Assembly (NCBI RefSeq): GCF_018224955.1 | Contig: NZ_JAGTUU010000010.1 | Span: 1-64,000, forward strand | Direction: 5' to 3' | Length of the DNA stretch: 64,000 bases | Source of the DNA: Thetidibacter halocola | GTDB taxonomy: Bacteria; Pseudomonadota; Alphaproteobacteria; Rhodobacterales; Rhodobacteraceae | Shown here: positions 1-9,226 of the stretch, piece by piece | Numbering within the stretch: position 1 is the stretch's first letter | Layout of the letters: each line of letters begins with the position of its first letter | Position numbers and translations under genes: made by a program | The notes under the pieces: model-generated | Seen by the model: the letters and a program-made list of their open reading frames with translations, nothing else | Databases searched by the model: none | Told to the model about the DNA's origin: nothing

Positions 1-430
1 TCACCTCGCTCGCACGTAGCCCGCCGCCATAGGCCACGCTGAATGCCGCCCGGTAGCGGAGCCCGGGCCCGGGTGCGGCCTCGAGAATACGCGTCACTTC
101 CTCAGCGCTCAGCACGACAGGTATCTTCTTGGCTGCCCGCTGATACCGCATGTGCCGCTTCATCTCCGGGCGCGGACAGGTCGTGGCATAGAAAAAGCTC
201 AACACCGTCAGCCGATTATTGAAGGTCGGCGCGCCCACGCCGCGCTCCTTCATGTCGAGTTGAAACGCCCGCAACTCCTCCGGTGTCGCGCTATCAGGCG
301 AATGGCCCAGATACCGCGTGAACTCCCGCATCGCCCGCAGATACATCGTCTGCGTCTTGGGCTGCAGCCCCTTGATCCGCATGTCTTCGAGAAAGCGTTG
401 GCGCAGCGCAGGCACATATCGGTCCGTCAT
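1..430 (-). CDS. Tyrosine recombinase/integrase, N-terminal part (runs off the window)
   Basis: The reverse strand reads from an ATG at 430 through to the window edge without a stop, giving about 143 residues (begins MTDRYVPALRQRFLEDM). The first ~85 residues look like the SAM-like core-binding domain of tyrosine recombinases (a repeated pattern like KTQTMYLRAMREFTRYL), and the last part (VVLSAEEVTRILEA, then YGGGLRASEV) is the start of the catalytic domain with the first active-site arginine. The rest of the catalytic domain, including the tyrosine, lies outside the window. Proteins of this sort are often found with IS91-type or integron-like elements. No partner gene is visible on this side. 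Confidence 0.8.
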   Translation of the reverse strand, partial: MTDRYVPALRQRFLEDMRIKGLQPKTQTMYLRAMREFTRYLGHSPDSATPEELRAFQLDMKERGVGAPTFNNRLTVLSFFYATTCPRPEMKRHMRYQRAAKKIPVVLSAEEVTRILEAAPGPGLRYRAAFSVAYGGGLRASEV

Positions 431-1005
431 CGAAACCTCCTGTCATCAGATTGAGAAGGTCCCAATCGTCTGACAGGCGTGCTCATCTACAAAATCGCAG
501 CGCCAAGTTCAGCGCGCATAACCCGCCACAAGCGCCAATACCGCGAGAGCGGTTTCGTCCTTGTCCCGCATAGCTGACCTTTACAGAGCGAGTGATGCAG
601 CGCGACGTCATCGACGACCGTTTCAGCGATGCCGCACTGCGGCACCCACAGGTCGCTCGAAGGTCCGGAATGGGCCGATCACGTCGGTTTCGAATGCATT
701 CTTGCGTCCGAAACCCCAGGCCACAGTTTTGGATCGCCTAGGCTGGATGTTTTTTGCGTTGATCGTAAAGGCGGGCGCGTGGTCGACATCGGGATCGACT
801 GCCAGATAATGCCCGAGATGACAGGCGAAGGCGACATCTCAGAGCCGTCTTTCAGCTACAAATAGCGTCCGCAAACACCTGCGGAGATCATGAGGCCTCC
901 GAGGTCACGACCGTCCTCCAATCGACAGCGCCCGGGTAATCCTCCCCGATCTTAGGGGGGATGCGGACGTAGAATTTTCTCGGCAGGATGACTGAGGAGC
1001 TTCCA
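431..1005. other. Gap with no recognisable gene
   Basis: Between the integrase start and the IS3 remnant there are only short open frames (for example 629-865) with no recognisable motif, no convincing ribosome binding site and no homology I can name. I see no tRNA and no strong inverted repeat. The stretch is best read as decayed mobile-element flank. Confidence 0.4.
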
Positions 1006-1284
1006 ATGAAGAAGACACGTTTCACAGAAGCCCAGATCATGGGTGTGCTGCGCCAAATGGAGGGCGGTGTGCCTGCCGCCGAGCTGTGCCGTGAGCACGG
1101 GATGAGCAGCACCACGCTGTACAAATGGCGAGCGAAGCATGACGGCATGGACGCCAGTCTCATCAGTGAGATGAAGGCGATGGCCGAGGAGAACCGGCGG
1201 CTGAAGCGCATGACCGCTGCCGTGAGTTTTCCGGTCAAACCTTGTCAAGGATTCAGAGCCAGGAGGGAATCGGCACAAATTTAG
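1006..1284 (+). pseudogene. IS3-family OrfA transposase remnant
   Basis: The frame starting MKKTRFTEAQIMGVL is the HTH_Tnp_1 domain of IS3/IS911-type OrfA: helix-turn-helix (AAELCREHGMSSTTLYKW), then the KHDGMD and EENRRLKRM leucine-zipper region. Homology stops near residue 70 (position about 1213), after which the frame runs into unrelated sequence and ends at 1284. No OrfB follows. An upstream in-frame start at 988 is possible, but the family normally begins at the MKK methionine. This is an inactive fragment; it abuts the catabolic operon on its 3' side. Confidence 0.8.
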
Positions 1285-1313
1285 TACCGCCCTGGCTGTC
1301 CCATAGGTGGTTA

Positions 1314-2486
1314 CTAAACTACGTTGGATTGCATGGCTTGGCGCACGACCTCAACAAAATACTGGACGCCTGTTGGCAATATGGCGTCATTGAAGCGATA
1401 GGTCGGGCTGTGCAGGATGCAGCCGCCATCCGCGCTGCCATTGCCCAGCCAGACATAGGCCCCCGGAACCGTGTTCAACATGAAGGAAAAATCCTCGGCC
1501 GCCATGCTGGGTGCGTTGTCGATATGCAGGGAGCTACGGCCGACCGTGGCTTCGGCGGCCCGCATTGCTAGGGTCACAGCCTTCGGATCGTTCAATGTAG
1601 CGGGATAACGCCTTTCATAGGTCAGCTTGGCCCGGGCGTGAAAGGCATCGGCAATCATCTCTGCCCGGCGGGTCATTTCGGACTGAAGCAGGTCCTGCGT
1701 GGCCGACGAAAAGCACCGCACCGTTCCACGCAGAACGGCCTGTTCGGGAATGACGTTGAGGGTGTCACCCGCGATGACCTGCGTGATGCTGATCACGGCC
1801 GGTTCGGTCGGGCTTACGGCGCGGCTGATGATGGTCTGCCAGGCCATCTGGATCTGCGCCGCGAGGGTGATAGGGTCGATCCCCTCATGGGGCATGGCGG
1901 CATGGCTGCCCTTGCCGGTGATCCGCAGTTCGAAAGTGTCCAGGGCTGCCATGACCGGGCCTGCGTGCACGGCAATCTCGCCGGCGGGCAGGCCGGGCCA
2001 GTTGTGCATGGCATAGACCTGGCTGATCGGAAACTGGTCGAAAAGGCCTTGGTCGACCATCACGCGGGCGCCGCCTTCGTTCTCTTCGGCTGGCTGGAAA
2101 ATGAAGACGACGGTTCCGGGCCCGGGTGGATGGGCTGCCATGTGGCGGGCGGCACCCAGCAGCATGGTGGTGTGTCCGTCGTGGCCGCAGGCGTGCATCC
2201 GGCCAGGTGTTTGCGAGGCATAGGGGAGGCCCGTCGCCTCTTGCACCGGCAGGGCATCGATATCGGCGCGCAGGCCGATCGACGGCCCGTCGCCATTGCG
2301 CAGAACGCCGACCACGCCGGTTCCGGCCAGGCCCTCGTGCACCTCGAGCCCCATCTCGCGCAGCTCCCGGGCAATGAAGGCGGCGGTGCGATGTTCCTGG
2401 AATGCCAGTTCCGGGTGGGTGTGCAGATCGTGACGCCATTGCTCCAGCAAGGGTGTCATGGCACGGATCTCGGGCGCGATGGTCAT
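1314..2486 (-). CDS. M20 family amidohydrolase (hippurate hydrolase/aminoacylase-like)
   Basis: A 390-residue zinc-dependent amidohydrolase of the M20D (HipO/AbgA-like) group, expected to hydrolyse an N-acyl amide in the cytoplasm. Metal-binding signatures are visible: MHACGHDGHTTMLLG around residues 97-111, the QPAEE motif near 133-137, and a late H-containing segment (ILHSPTYRFND) near 360. The dimerisation domain lies in the middle (GKGSHAAMPHEGIDP). Length is normal for the family. It is the last gene of the leftward operon; its ATG overlaps the TGA of the upstream dehydrogenase by 4 nt, so the two are translationally coupled. The substrate cannot be told from sequence. Confidence 0.9.
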   Translation of the reverse strand: MTIAPEIRAMTPLLEQWRHDLHTHPELAFQEHRTAAFIARELREMGLEVHEGLAGTGVVGVLRNGDGPSIGLRADIDALPVQEATGLPYASQTPGRMHACGHDGHTTMLLGAARHMAAHPPGPGTVVFIFQPAEENEGGARVMVDQGLFDQFPISQVYAMHNWPGLPAGEIAVHAGPVMAALDTFELRITGKGSHAAMPHEGIDPITLAAQIQMAWQTIISRAVSPTEPAVISITQVIAGDTLNVIPEQAVLRGTVRCFSSATQDLLQSEMTRRAEMIADAFHARAKLTYERRYPATLNDPKAVTLAMRAAEATVGRSSLHIDNAPSMAAEDFSFMLNTVPGAYVWLGNGSADGGCILHSPTYRFNDAILPTGVQYFVEVVRQAMQSNVV

Positions 2487-3367
2487 GTGGAGGCTCCATA
2501 GAGGCGGAACAGGCCCTGGGTGCCGTCTTGGTCGTGGCCCTGCTCGACGAGGCGATCGAACAGCTTGCGGGCCAGAGCCAGGCCAGGCAGGTCCAGCTTC
2601 AGCCGCTCGGCTTCGGCCAGGGCAATCGACATGTCCTTGACGAAGTGATGCACGAAGAAGCCTGGTGCAAAGTCACCCTTCAGCATTTTCGGCCCAAGCA
2701 CGTTCAGCTGGAAACTGCCCGCCGCGCCGGTTCCGATGGCCTCCAGAACCTGCGCTGCGTCGAGGCCTGCCGCCCGGGCGTAAGCCAGGCTTTCGCAGGT
2801 GCCCATGACTGTCGAGGCGATGGCAATCTGGTTGGCCATTTTCGTATGCTGTCCCGCACCCGCAGGGCCCATGTGGGCGATCTTTGCGCCCATCTTCTGG
2901 AACAGCGGCATGGCGCGGTTGAAATCGGCGACATCACCGCCAACCATGATCGCCAGCTTGGCGTCTCGCGCGCCAACGTCACCCCCAGATACCGGCGCGT
3001 CGAGACAGCCAATCCCGTTTTCGGCCCCCAGCGCGGCGATGCGGGCCGCAAGTTCGGGACTGGAGGTCGTCATGTCGATCAGGGTCGTGCCCGCCTTCGC
3101 ATGGGCCAACAGGCCCTCCGCTCCGAGGTAGACCTGTTCAACGTCAGATGGATAGCCGACCATGGTGATCACCACCTCGCAGCAGGCGAAACCCGCCGGC
3201 GTGTCATGTGCCGTCGCGCCACGCTCTACCAGCGCGGCAGTGCGCGACGCGGTTCGGTTGTAGACATGCAGCGGGTATCCAGCGTCCAGCAGGTGACCCG
3301 CCATGTGCTGGCCCATGATGCCCAACCCGATGAAACCGACTGGGGGAAGCCTGGGATCCTGTGTCAT
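2483..3367 (-). CDS. NAD(P)-dependent beta-hydroxyacid dehydrogenase (3-hydroxyisobutyrate / tartronate semialdehyde reductase family)
   Basis: A 294-residue member of the beta-hydroxyacid dehydrogenase family. The Rossmann motif GFIGLGIMGQHMAGHLL sits at residues about 11-27, the substrate-binding signature LDAPVSGGDVGA near 120, the catalytic-lysine region GAGQHTKMANQ near 170, and a C-terminal all-helical domain follows. The open frame extends upstream, but the ATG at 3367 is chosen because it begins directly at the family N-terminus and overlaps the stop of the molybdenum subunit (ATGA). It probably reduces or oxidises a short hydroxy-acid produced by the pathway; whether it is a GarR-type or MmsB-type enzyme cannot be decided. 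Confidence 0.88.
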   Translation of the reverse strand: MTQDPRLPPVGFIGLGIMGQHMAGHLLDAGYPLHVYNRTASRTAALVERGATAHDTPAGFACCEVVITMVGYPSDVEQVYLGAEGLLAHAKAGTTLIDMTTSSPELAARIAALGAENGIGCLDAPVSGGDVGARDAKLAIMVGGDVADFNRAMPLFQKMGAKIAHMGPAGAGQHTKMANQIAIASTVMGTCESLAYARAAGLDAAQVLEAIGTGAAGSFQLNVLGPKMLKGDFAPGFFVHHFVKDMSIALAEAERLKLDLPGLALARKLFDRLVEQGHDQDGTQGLFRLYGAST

Positions 3368-5751
3368 TTCGGAGGTACCTTTCCAGCGTTCTTGGACGTC
3401 GCGCCGCGCAGCAGATCGCGCAGGCGCTGTGGGGACAACGGCATCTGATCGGCCACGACGCCAAAGGGGGCCAATGCGTCGTTCACCGCGTTGGACAGCG
3501 CGCCGATGGCGCCCATGATGCCGCCCTCGGCCATACCCTTGATTCCGGCGGGTGTCCGCCGGCTGGGCGTGTGCAGGGCCAGGATTTCGATCTCCGGCAT
3601 CTCGGTCGCGGTGGCGATCATGTAATCGCCGAGGGTCGCCGACAGGTTCTGTCCGTCGGCATCGTAGACGACTTCTTCGAAAAGGGCCCCGCTCAGACCC
3701 ATGGCCACCGCGCCCTGCTGCTGACCGCGCACGACAATGGGATTCAACACGGTGCCACAATCCTCGGCCACCAGGTAGCGCCGGATGCGGAGTTCGCCTG
3801 TCGCCGGGGTGAGTTCCACCTCGCAGGCGTGCGTCGCGTTGGAATAGGTCATCGGCGGTGGATCGTAGGTCAGCGAAAAGTCGAGACCCGGCGCCATCCC
3901 GGCGGGTAGCGCCGTCGGGTCCAGGTACGCCGTGCGCGCGAGGTCGGCCAGCGTCAGGCTGGTCGGCTGCCAGTCGCCGTCGAGCAGGCGTTCGACTCGC
4001 GCCTCGCGCAGGCGCAACCCGGTGGCATCGTTCAGGTTCAGGACATGGGCGGCAAGGCGCAATACATGGGCCTGCGCCTTTTGCGCACAGAGATACAGGG
4101 TTCCGCCGCCTGCAGTGGCGCCGCGCCCACCCCGGCTGCCCATGCCGTAGGGGGCGACATCGGTATTGCCCATCTGCAGACGCACGGCCTCGGCCGTCAC
4201 ACCCAAACCCTCTGCCACCGCCTGGGACAGCGGCGATTCATAGCCCTGACCGCTGCCCATCAAGCCGACCGATGCATTGACGGCGCCGCTGGGTTCGATG
4301 CGGACCCAGGCCGCCTCGTGCCCGGATCCGGGGATCCCGGCCGCCTTGTAGAACTTCGAGCCATAGGTCGTGGATTCGACGACGGTACACAGGCCGAGTC
4401 CCAGATACCTGCCTTGCTCCCTGCCTTCGGCCTGCCGGGCGCGAAACCCGGGAACGTCGATTGCCGCGACTGCCGCCTCCAGCGTTTCAAGGGGAGTGAC
4501 GTCCTCCAGCACTTCGCCGGTGGGCATGGTATAGGGCAGATCCGCGACCCGGATCGTGTTGCGCCGCCGCACCTCGACGGGATCCAGACCCAGCCGCGCG
4601 GCAATCGCATCGATGGTGCCGTCCATCACCCAACTGGTAATGGCCATGGGCGCGCGCATTGGCCCGTTGCCGCACTTGTTGGTCAGCGCGACCTGCACGT
4701 CGAAGGCGTAGTCCGCGATCCGATACGGCCCGGTCAAGATCATCGCGACCACGCGCGCCATGTAGTTGGCAGGATAGAAGCAATAAGCCCCGAAATCCTC
4801 GGTGAGCCAGAGTTCAAGGCCCAGAATCCGCCCATCGGCGGCGACGGAAACCCGTGTACGGCAAACGGATTCCCGGGCGTGGCTGGCCGACGTCAGGTTT
4901 TCCAGCCGGTCCTCGCGCCAGCGAACGGGGCGGCCGAGATGGCGCGAGAGGGCCGCGACGCACAGTTCTTCGCGGTAAAGGGCGATCTTCTGGCCGAATG
5001 CGCCGCCAATATCAGGACTGACGACAGTGACTTGGGATTCCGCCAGTTTCAGGCGGGCGGCCAGTTGCGAGCGCAGAGGATGAGGCGCCTGGGTTCCGAT
5101 ATGGAAGGTCAGATGCTCACGCCCTGCATCCCAGTCGGCGAGACAACCGCGGGTTTCAAGCGGCGCATGGGTGTGCCGGTGCAAGCCGAAGCGCGCCTCG
5201 ACGATGGAAAATGCCTCGTCCCGGCGCGCAGCCACGTCACCCGCCGCAAATGTCTGGTGCGACACAAGGTTCGACGGCAGCGAGTCGTCCACCAGAGGCG
5301 CCCCCGGCTCCAGCGCCTTTTCGAAACTCGCCACCGCATCCAACGGCTCGAAATCCACCACGACAAGCTCTGCCGCGTCCTCGGCGACATAGCGATCGGT
5401 GGCCACGACACAGGCCACCGGATCGCCCTGGAAGCGCACCTTGTCGATAGGCAGGGCCGTCATTTGGACCGGATGAAGCCCCTCGATGGCCGGCTCGAGG
5501 CGCAGCTTTGTCGTCCAGCGCGCCAGATCGGCGCCAGTAAAGACGCCGATCACGCCGGGCAGGGCCTGCGCCTCTGCGCTGTCGATCCCGACAATCCGGG
5601 CATGGGCAAGTGGCGCGCGGACAAAGCAGACATGCAGTGCGCCGGGCAGGACGATGTCATCCAGGAACCGCCCTTTTCCCAGCAAGAGCCGCCGATCCTC
5701 CTTGCGCGGCAGGGCGCGGCCGATCTGGGTGAAGAGGGTGTCGCCGCTCAT
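3364..5751 (-). CDS. Molybdenum hydroxylase, molybdopterin-binding large subunit (CoxL/XdhA-like)
   Basis: A 795-residue large subunit of the xanthine oxidase superfamily. The N-terminal a/b hammerhead domain (GRALPRKEDRRLLLGKGRFLDD) is followed by Mo-cofactor signatures: GGAFGQK, a GNGPMRAPM segment, MGSGQGYESP, SRGGRGATAGGGT, and the C-terminal KGMAEGGIMG, which carries the catalytic glutamate. The CO dehydrogenase active-site loop (AYRCSFR) is absent, so CO oxidation is unlikely; hydroxylation of an N-heterocycle or aldehyde is more likely. Start at 5751 was chosen from the family N-terminus and the 4-nt overlap with the Fe-S subunit. It forms a heterotrimer with the next two genes. Confidence 0.9.
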   Translation of the reverse strand: MSGDTLFTQIGRALPRKEDRRLLLGKGRFLDDIVLPGALHVCFVRAPLAHARIVGIDSAEAQALPGVIGVFTGADLARWTTKLRLEPAIEGLHPVQMTALPIDKVRFQGDPVACVVATDRYVAEDAAELVVVDFEPLDAVASFEKALEPGAPLVDDSLPSNLVSHQTFAAGDVAARRDEAFSIVEARFGLHRHTHAPLETRGCLADWDAGREHLTFHIGTQAPHPLRSQLAARLKLAESQVTVVSPDIGGAFGQKIALYREELCVAALSRHLGRPVRWREDRLENLTSASHARESVCRTRVSVAADGRILGLELWLTEDFGAYCFYPANYMARVVAMILTGPYRIADYAFDVQVALTNKCGNGPMRAPMAITSWVMDGTIDAIAARLGLDPVEVRRRNTIRVADLPYTMPTGEVLEDVTPLETLEAAVAAIDVPGFRARQAEGREQGRYLGLGLCTVVESTTYGSKFYKAAGIPGSGHEAAWVRIEPSGAVNASVGLMGSGQGYESPLSQAVAEGLGVTAEAVRLQMGNTDVAPYGMGSRGGRGATAGGGTLYLCAQKAQAHVLRLAAHVLNLNDATGLRLREARVERLLDGDWQPTSLTLADLARTAYLDPTALPAGMAPGLDFSLTYDPPPMTYSNATHACEVELTPATGELRIRRYLVAEDCGTVLNPIVVRGQQQGAVAMGLSGALFEEVVYDADGQNLSATLGDYMIATATEMPEIEILALHTPSRRTPAGIKGMAEGGIMGAIGALSNAVNDALAPFGVVADQMPLSPQRLRDLLRGATSKNAGKVPPK

Positions 5752-6242
5752 GCCTGCCCCTCGCCGCGCATGACGCGTGCCGCCGACAGGATTGCTGCCA
5801 CGATGGGTTGATACCCGGTGCAGCGGCAAAGATTGCCCGACAACACATCGCGCACCTCGTCTTCGGTCGGATCGGGCACCTCGGCCAGAAAGGCCTGGAA
5901 GGTCATGATGATCCCGGCAGTGCAAAACCCGCATTGCAAGGCGTGATGGTCATGCAGGGCCTGCTGCAGCGGGCTGAACTCACCCCCCTCGGCGACCTTC
6001 TCGATGGTGGTGATCTCGTGCCCTTCCATCTGTACGGCAAAGGCAAGGCAGCTGCGCGCGGGGCGTCCGTCGATCAGCACAGTGCAGGCGCCGCACACGC
6101 CATGTTCGCAGCCGACATGGGTGCCGGTCAGTATCAAGTCCTCTCGCAATGCGTCCGATAACAGCTTGCGCGGTGCAACTGTCAGACTGCGACGTTCGCC
6201 GTTGACGGACAGGGTGATTTCGCGTCTTGCAGGTCCAGTCAT
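5748..6242 (-). CDS. Molybdenum hydroxylase, (2Fe-2S) small subunit (CoxS-like)
   Basis: A 164-residue electron-transfer subunit with both clusters: a plant-ferredoxin-type motif (CEHGVCGACTVLIDGRPARSC, about residues 45-65) and the C-terminal four-helix motif (CGFCTAG...CRCTGYQPI, about 105-145). It passes electrons from the molybdenum centre to the FAD subunit. Start at 6242 (MTGPARREITLSVNGE) is chosen because it gives the family length and overlaps the stop of the FAD subunit by 4 nt. The S-M-L order and tight coupling are typical of these enzymes. Confidence 0.93.
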   Translation of the reverse strand: MTGPARREITLSVNGERRSLTVAPRKLLSDALREDLILTGTHVGCEHGVCGACTVLIDGRPARSCLAFAVQMEGHEITTIEKVAEGGEFSPLQQALHDHHALQCGFCTAGIIMTFQAFLAEVPDPTEDEVRDVLSGNLCRCTGYQPIVAAILSAARVMRGEGQA

Positions 6243-7123
6243 GGCTGCACCTCGCTTACTCGGGCACGCTTCACCGCCTCGGCCAGGGCGCGGATCGACA
6301 GGACCTCGACGATCTCGCGGCGGAAGGCCTCGGTGGCTTTCGAGTCGTCTTCGGCCGGAACGGTCGCCGCGATCTGTTGCGCCGTGTCCCTCTGCCATGC
6401 CGGCGTGGGATGATGTCCTCGCGCCCCGGCTTCGAGGTCGGCAAGGCGCTGCGCGACCGGCGCGGTCCCGCCCACGCAACAGCGCAGATCGGCGAGAGTG
6501 CCATCCTCTGCGAGGTCCAGGATCACGGCCACGCTTGCCAGGGCATAGTCGCCCCGGCGGCGGCAGAAATTCTGGAATGACCAGCCCTGCGTTGGGGACT
6601 GCAGCGGGAAGCCGAGGCCGGTCACGATTTCATCATCGTCGAGGGCAACCTCCATCGCAGACAGCACGAAGTCTGCCACCGGAACAGACCGGACACCCCT
6701 GCGGGACTGGATCGTCACCTCGGCGTCCAGCGCCAGGGCGACAAGTGGGATCTGGGCCGCCGGATCCGCCTGCACCAGGCTGCCCCCCATCGTGCCACGC
6801 TGCCGGATCGCGTAATGACCGATGGTGCCGACAGCAGCGGCCAGCAGAGGCATGCAGCGGCGCCCCTCGGGCGATGTGGCCACGGCATGATGCCGAACCA
6901 GGGCACCGATCTCGAACCAGTCGTCCCGCCGACGCATCTGCCCTAGGTCAGCCAGGTCGTTGATGTCGATCACATGCTCGGGCATCGCCATGCGCAGGTT
7001 CAGTAATGGCCCAAGGCTTTGCCCGCCCGCCAGGATCTGCGCATCTGCGCCATGCGCGGCCAGCAGGTCCAGAACCGCATCCAGCGTAGCGGGGCGGTGA
7101 TAGGTGAAGGGGGCGGGTTTCAC
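6239..7123 (-). CDS. Molybdenum hydroxylase, FAD-binding medium subunit (CoxM-like)
   Basis: A 294-residue FAD subunit. The two FAD-binding signatures are visible: AGGQSLGPLLNLRMA near residues 32-46 and RGTMGGSLVQADPAAQIP near 109-126, followed by the CO dehydrogenase flavoprotein C-terminal domain (RRRGDYALASVAV). Start is GTG, overlapping the TGA of the ABC ATPase (GTGA). It reoxidises the Fe-S subunit, probably passing electrons to the respiratory chain or oxygen. Its fusion into the transporter operon ties the hydroxylase to an imported substrate. Confidence 0.92.
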   Translation of the reverse strand: MKPAPFTYHRPATLDAVLDLLAAHGADAQILAGGQSLGPLLNLRMAMPEHVIDINDLADLGQMRRRDDWFEIGALVRHHAVATSPEGRRCMPLLAAAVGTIGHYAIRQRGTMGGSLVQADPAAQIPLVALALDAEVTIQSRRGVRSVPVADFVLSAMEVALDDDEIVTGLGFPLQSPTQGWSFQNFCRRRGDYALASVAVILDLAEDGTLADLRCCVGGTAPVAQRLADLEAGARGHHPTPAWQRDTAQQIAATVPAEDDSKATEAFRREIVEVLSIRALAEAVKRARVSEVQP

Positions 7124-8235
7124 TGCGCTGCACCGTCCTCCCAGATCAGGGATCTGGAAGTCTCCGGGTCGAAGACGTGCAGTCGGCTGAGATCGACCGC
7201 CAGGTCGACGGTTTCGCCGGGCTTGTGCGCCAGATCCTTGCCGACGCGGAAGTAAAGCTCCTGCTTGTCGAAATGCACGCCCAGGTATTGGTCCGATCCG
7301 ATGGGCAGCACCGATTTGACGCGCGCCCGCAACAGGTTGTCAGCCCCAGCCTGGTGCCGTTCATCCACATCTTCGGCGCGGATACCCAGGGTGACATGGC
7401 GCCCCCCTTGCCCGGCCAGACGCTCGGCCACATGCGGGGGCAGCCGCAAGGACAGATCGCCCCGGCGAAACAGGCTGCCGCCATCGACGGTGTCGATCTG
7501 GCCGTCCAGGTAATTGATCGGTGGGCTGCCCAGGAACGAGGCGACGAACGTGTTGCGCGGCCGCTCATAGATATCGTCGGGCGTACCGATCTGTTGCACG
7601 ACGCCGTCGCGCATCACCACGATGCGGTCGGCCAGTGTCAGTGCCTCGGCCTGATCGTGCGTGACGAAGACGAAGGTTGTCTGCATCGTCCGGTGCAATT
7701 CCTTGATTTCGGCCCGCATCGAAATGCGCAGGGCCGCATCGAGATTCGACAGCGGCTCATCCATGAGGAACACCGCGGGTTCGCGCACCATGGCGCGGCC
7801 AAGGGCCACCCTCTGACGTTGCCCGCCCGAGAGGTTGCCGGGACGGCTGTCCAGCAGATGGGTGATCTCCAGCCGTGTGGCGGCGTCGCGCACGCGGCGG
7901 TCGATCTCGGCCTTGTCCATCCGCCGCATCCGCAGCCCAAAGCCGATGTTCTCGTACACCGACTTGTGCGGGTAGAGTGCATAGGACTGGAACACCATCG
8001 CCACGTCTCTCTTGTGAGGCGGTGCATCGTTGACGATGCGGTCGTCGAACAACAGTTCGCCGTCGCTCACCTCTTCCAGGCCCGCAATCATGTTCAGCGT
8101 GGTGGACTTGCCGCAACCGGACGGTCCCAACAGCACAAGGAATTCCTTGTCGCGGATTTCCAGGTTCAGGTCTTTCACCGCGTGAAAGCCGTTGGCATAG
8201 CGTTTGTTGACTTTGTTGAACTGGATGCGCGCCAC
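7120..8235 (-). CDS. ABC transporter ATP-binding protein, CUT1 sugar-type (UgpC/MsmX-like)
   Basis: A 371-residue ATPase with Walker A (GPSGCGKST, near residue 37), Q-loop (VFQSYALYPHKSVYEN), signature LSGGQRQRVALGRA, Walker B VFLMDEPLSNLDA and H-loop THDQAEA, then a C-terminal MOP/TOBE regulatory domain typical of CUT1 importers (UgpC, MalK). Start is GTG at 8235 with an AGGA element about 8 nt upstream. It powers the two permeases encoded just upstream. CUT1 systems take up di/oligosaccharides, glycerol phosphates and related polar compounds, but neighbours here suggest another kind of solute. Confidence 0.93.
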   Translation of the reverse strand: MARIQFNKVNKRYANGFHAVKDLNLEIRDKEFLVLLGPSGCGKSTTLNMIAGLEEVSDGELLFDDRIVNDAPPHKRDVAMVFQSYALYPHKSVYENIGFGLRMRRMDKAEIDRRVRDAATRLEITHLLDSRPGNLSGGQRQRVALGRAMVREPAVFLMDEPLSNLDAALRISMRAEIKELHRTMQTTFVFVTHDQAEALTLADRIVVMRDGVVQQIGTPDDIYERPRNTFVASFLGSPPINYLDGQIDTVDGGSLFRRGDLSLRLPPHVAERLAGQGGRHVTLGIRAEDVDERHQAGADNLLRARVKSVLPIGSDQYLGVHFDKQELYFRVGKDLAHKPGETVDLAVDLSRLHVFDPETSRSLIWEDGAAQ

Positions 8236-8248
8236 GGGTGGTCCTTTC

Positions 8249-9226
8249 TCAGCCCTTCACCGCGCCGGCAGTCAGGCCCGACACGATGTAGCGTTCGAAC
8301 ACGATCGCCACGATGACGGGCGGGACGATGGCCAGAACGCCAGCGGCATTGATGAACGAAAAACTGATGGTGAAGTCGGAGGTGAAGGCCGCCAGCAGGA
8401 TGGGCAGCGTCTGCGAGGCTTCGGTCTGGGTGAACATCAGCGCCAGCAGGAATTCGTTCCAGCTGGTCAGGAAGGTGAAGAGCACGACCGCCACCAGCGA
8501 CGGCAGAGACAGCGGCAGATAGACATGGATCAACGCCTGGAAGCGCGAACATCCATCGACGCGGGCGGCCTTGTCCAGTTCGTCCGGCAAGCCTTCGAAA
8601 TACTGCACGAGGATGAAGACGGTAAACGGCACCGTGACCGCGAGGTAGGTGATGATCAACGAGGAGAGCGTGTCGAGCAGGCCAAGGTTCTTAATCATCA
8701 GGAAGAAGGGCACCACAAGCGCGATGTCGGGGATGACCCGTGTGGTCAGGATGAAATAGACCGACGCGTTGCGCGCCATGAACCGGATCTTGGCGATGGC
8801 ATAGGCGGCAGGTACCCCAACCAGCAGGTTCAGCACCACCACGGCACAGGCCACGATGAAGCTGTTGCCCATGGCCGGAAGCAGGCTTTTCGCCGTCGAC
8901 GGGATGAAGCCGCCCGACACGGGGTCGACCCCGCTGCGGTTTTCATAGGTGATCTCTTCCTCTTCGGTCGCGGAAAAGATCGCTCGGTAGTTTTGCAGGG
9001 TGGGCTCTTCGGGAATCCAGTGCGGCGGAACCGACGTGATCTCGGCCTCGGTCTGGACCGACGACGACACCAGCCAGACCACCGGGGCCAGGACGTAGAT
9101 CGAAAGGACCACGGCACTGACGAAGATCACCATGCGCCGCACCCAGAGCGCCCGCAGGCGTGCTCGGCGATAGCCTTCGGCGTCCCGGCGTGATTGTTCG
9201 GATACCTGGATGGCCGTGTCCATCAC
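8249..9226 (-). CDS. ABC transporter permease, MalG/UgpE-like
   Basis: A 325-residue inner-membrane permease with an N-terminal transmembrane helix (MVIFVSAVVLSIYVLAPVVW) and five more hydrophobic segments. The EAA loop is seen as EGLPDELDKAARVDGCSRFQ, which contacts the ATPase. There is a longer periplasmic loop than usual after helix 1 (ATEEEEITYENRSG). Start is GTG at 9226, overlapping the upstream stop (GTGA); an ATG immediately follows at 9223. It pairs with the MalF-like permease. Confidence 0.92.
   Translation of the reverse strand: MMDTAIQVSEQSRRDAEGYRRARLRALWVRRMVIFVSAVVLSIYVLAPVVWLVSSSVQTEAEITSVPPHWIPEEPTLQNYRAIFSATEEEEITYENRSGVDPVSGGFIPSTAKSLLPAMGNSFIVACAVVVLNLLVGVPAAYAIAKIRFMARNASVYFILTTRVIPDIALVVPFFLMIKNLGLLDTLSSLIITYLAVTVPFTVFILVQYFEGLPDELDKAARVDGCSRFQALIHVYLPLSLPSLVAVVLFTFLTSWNEFLLALMFTQTEASQTLPILLAAFTSDFTISFSFINAAGVLAIVPPVIVAIVFERYIVSGLTAGAVKG

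Noticed and set aside
2402-5811. Long forward open frames opposite the molybdenum hydroxylase and dehydrogenase genes
   Set aside because: They lie antisense to clearly homologous genes, lack ribosome binding sites, and arise from high GC content.
3364-5934. Upstream extension of the molybdenum subunit to 5934
   Set aside because: The extra 61 residues read the Fe-S subunit gene in another frame; the coupled ATG at 5751 gives the family start.
3364-7123. Aerobic carbon monoxide dehydrogenase
   Set aside because: The subunits are of the CoxLMS type, but the AYRCSFR active-site loop of true CoxL is absent from the large subunit.
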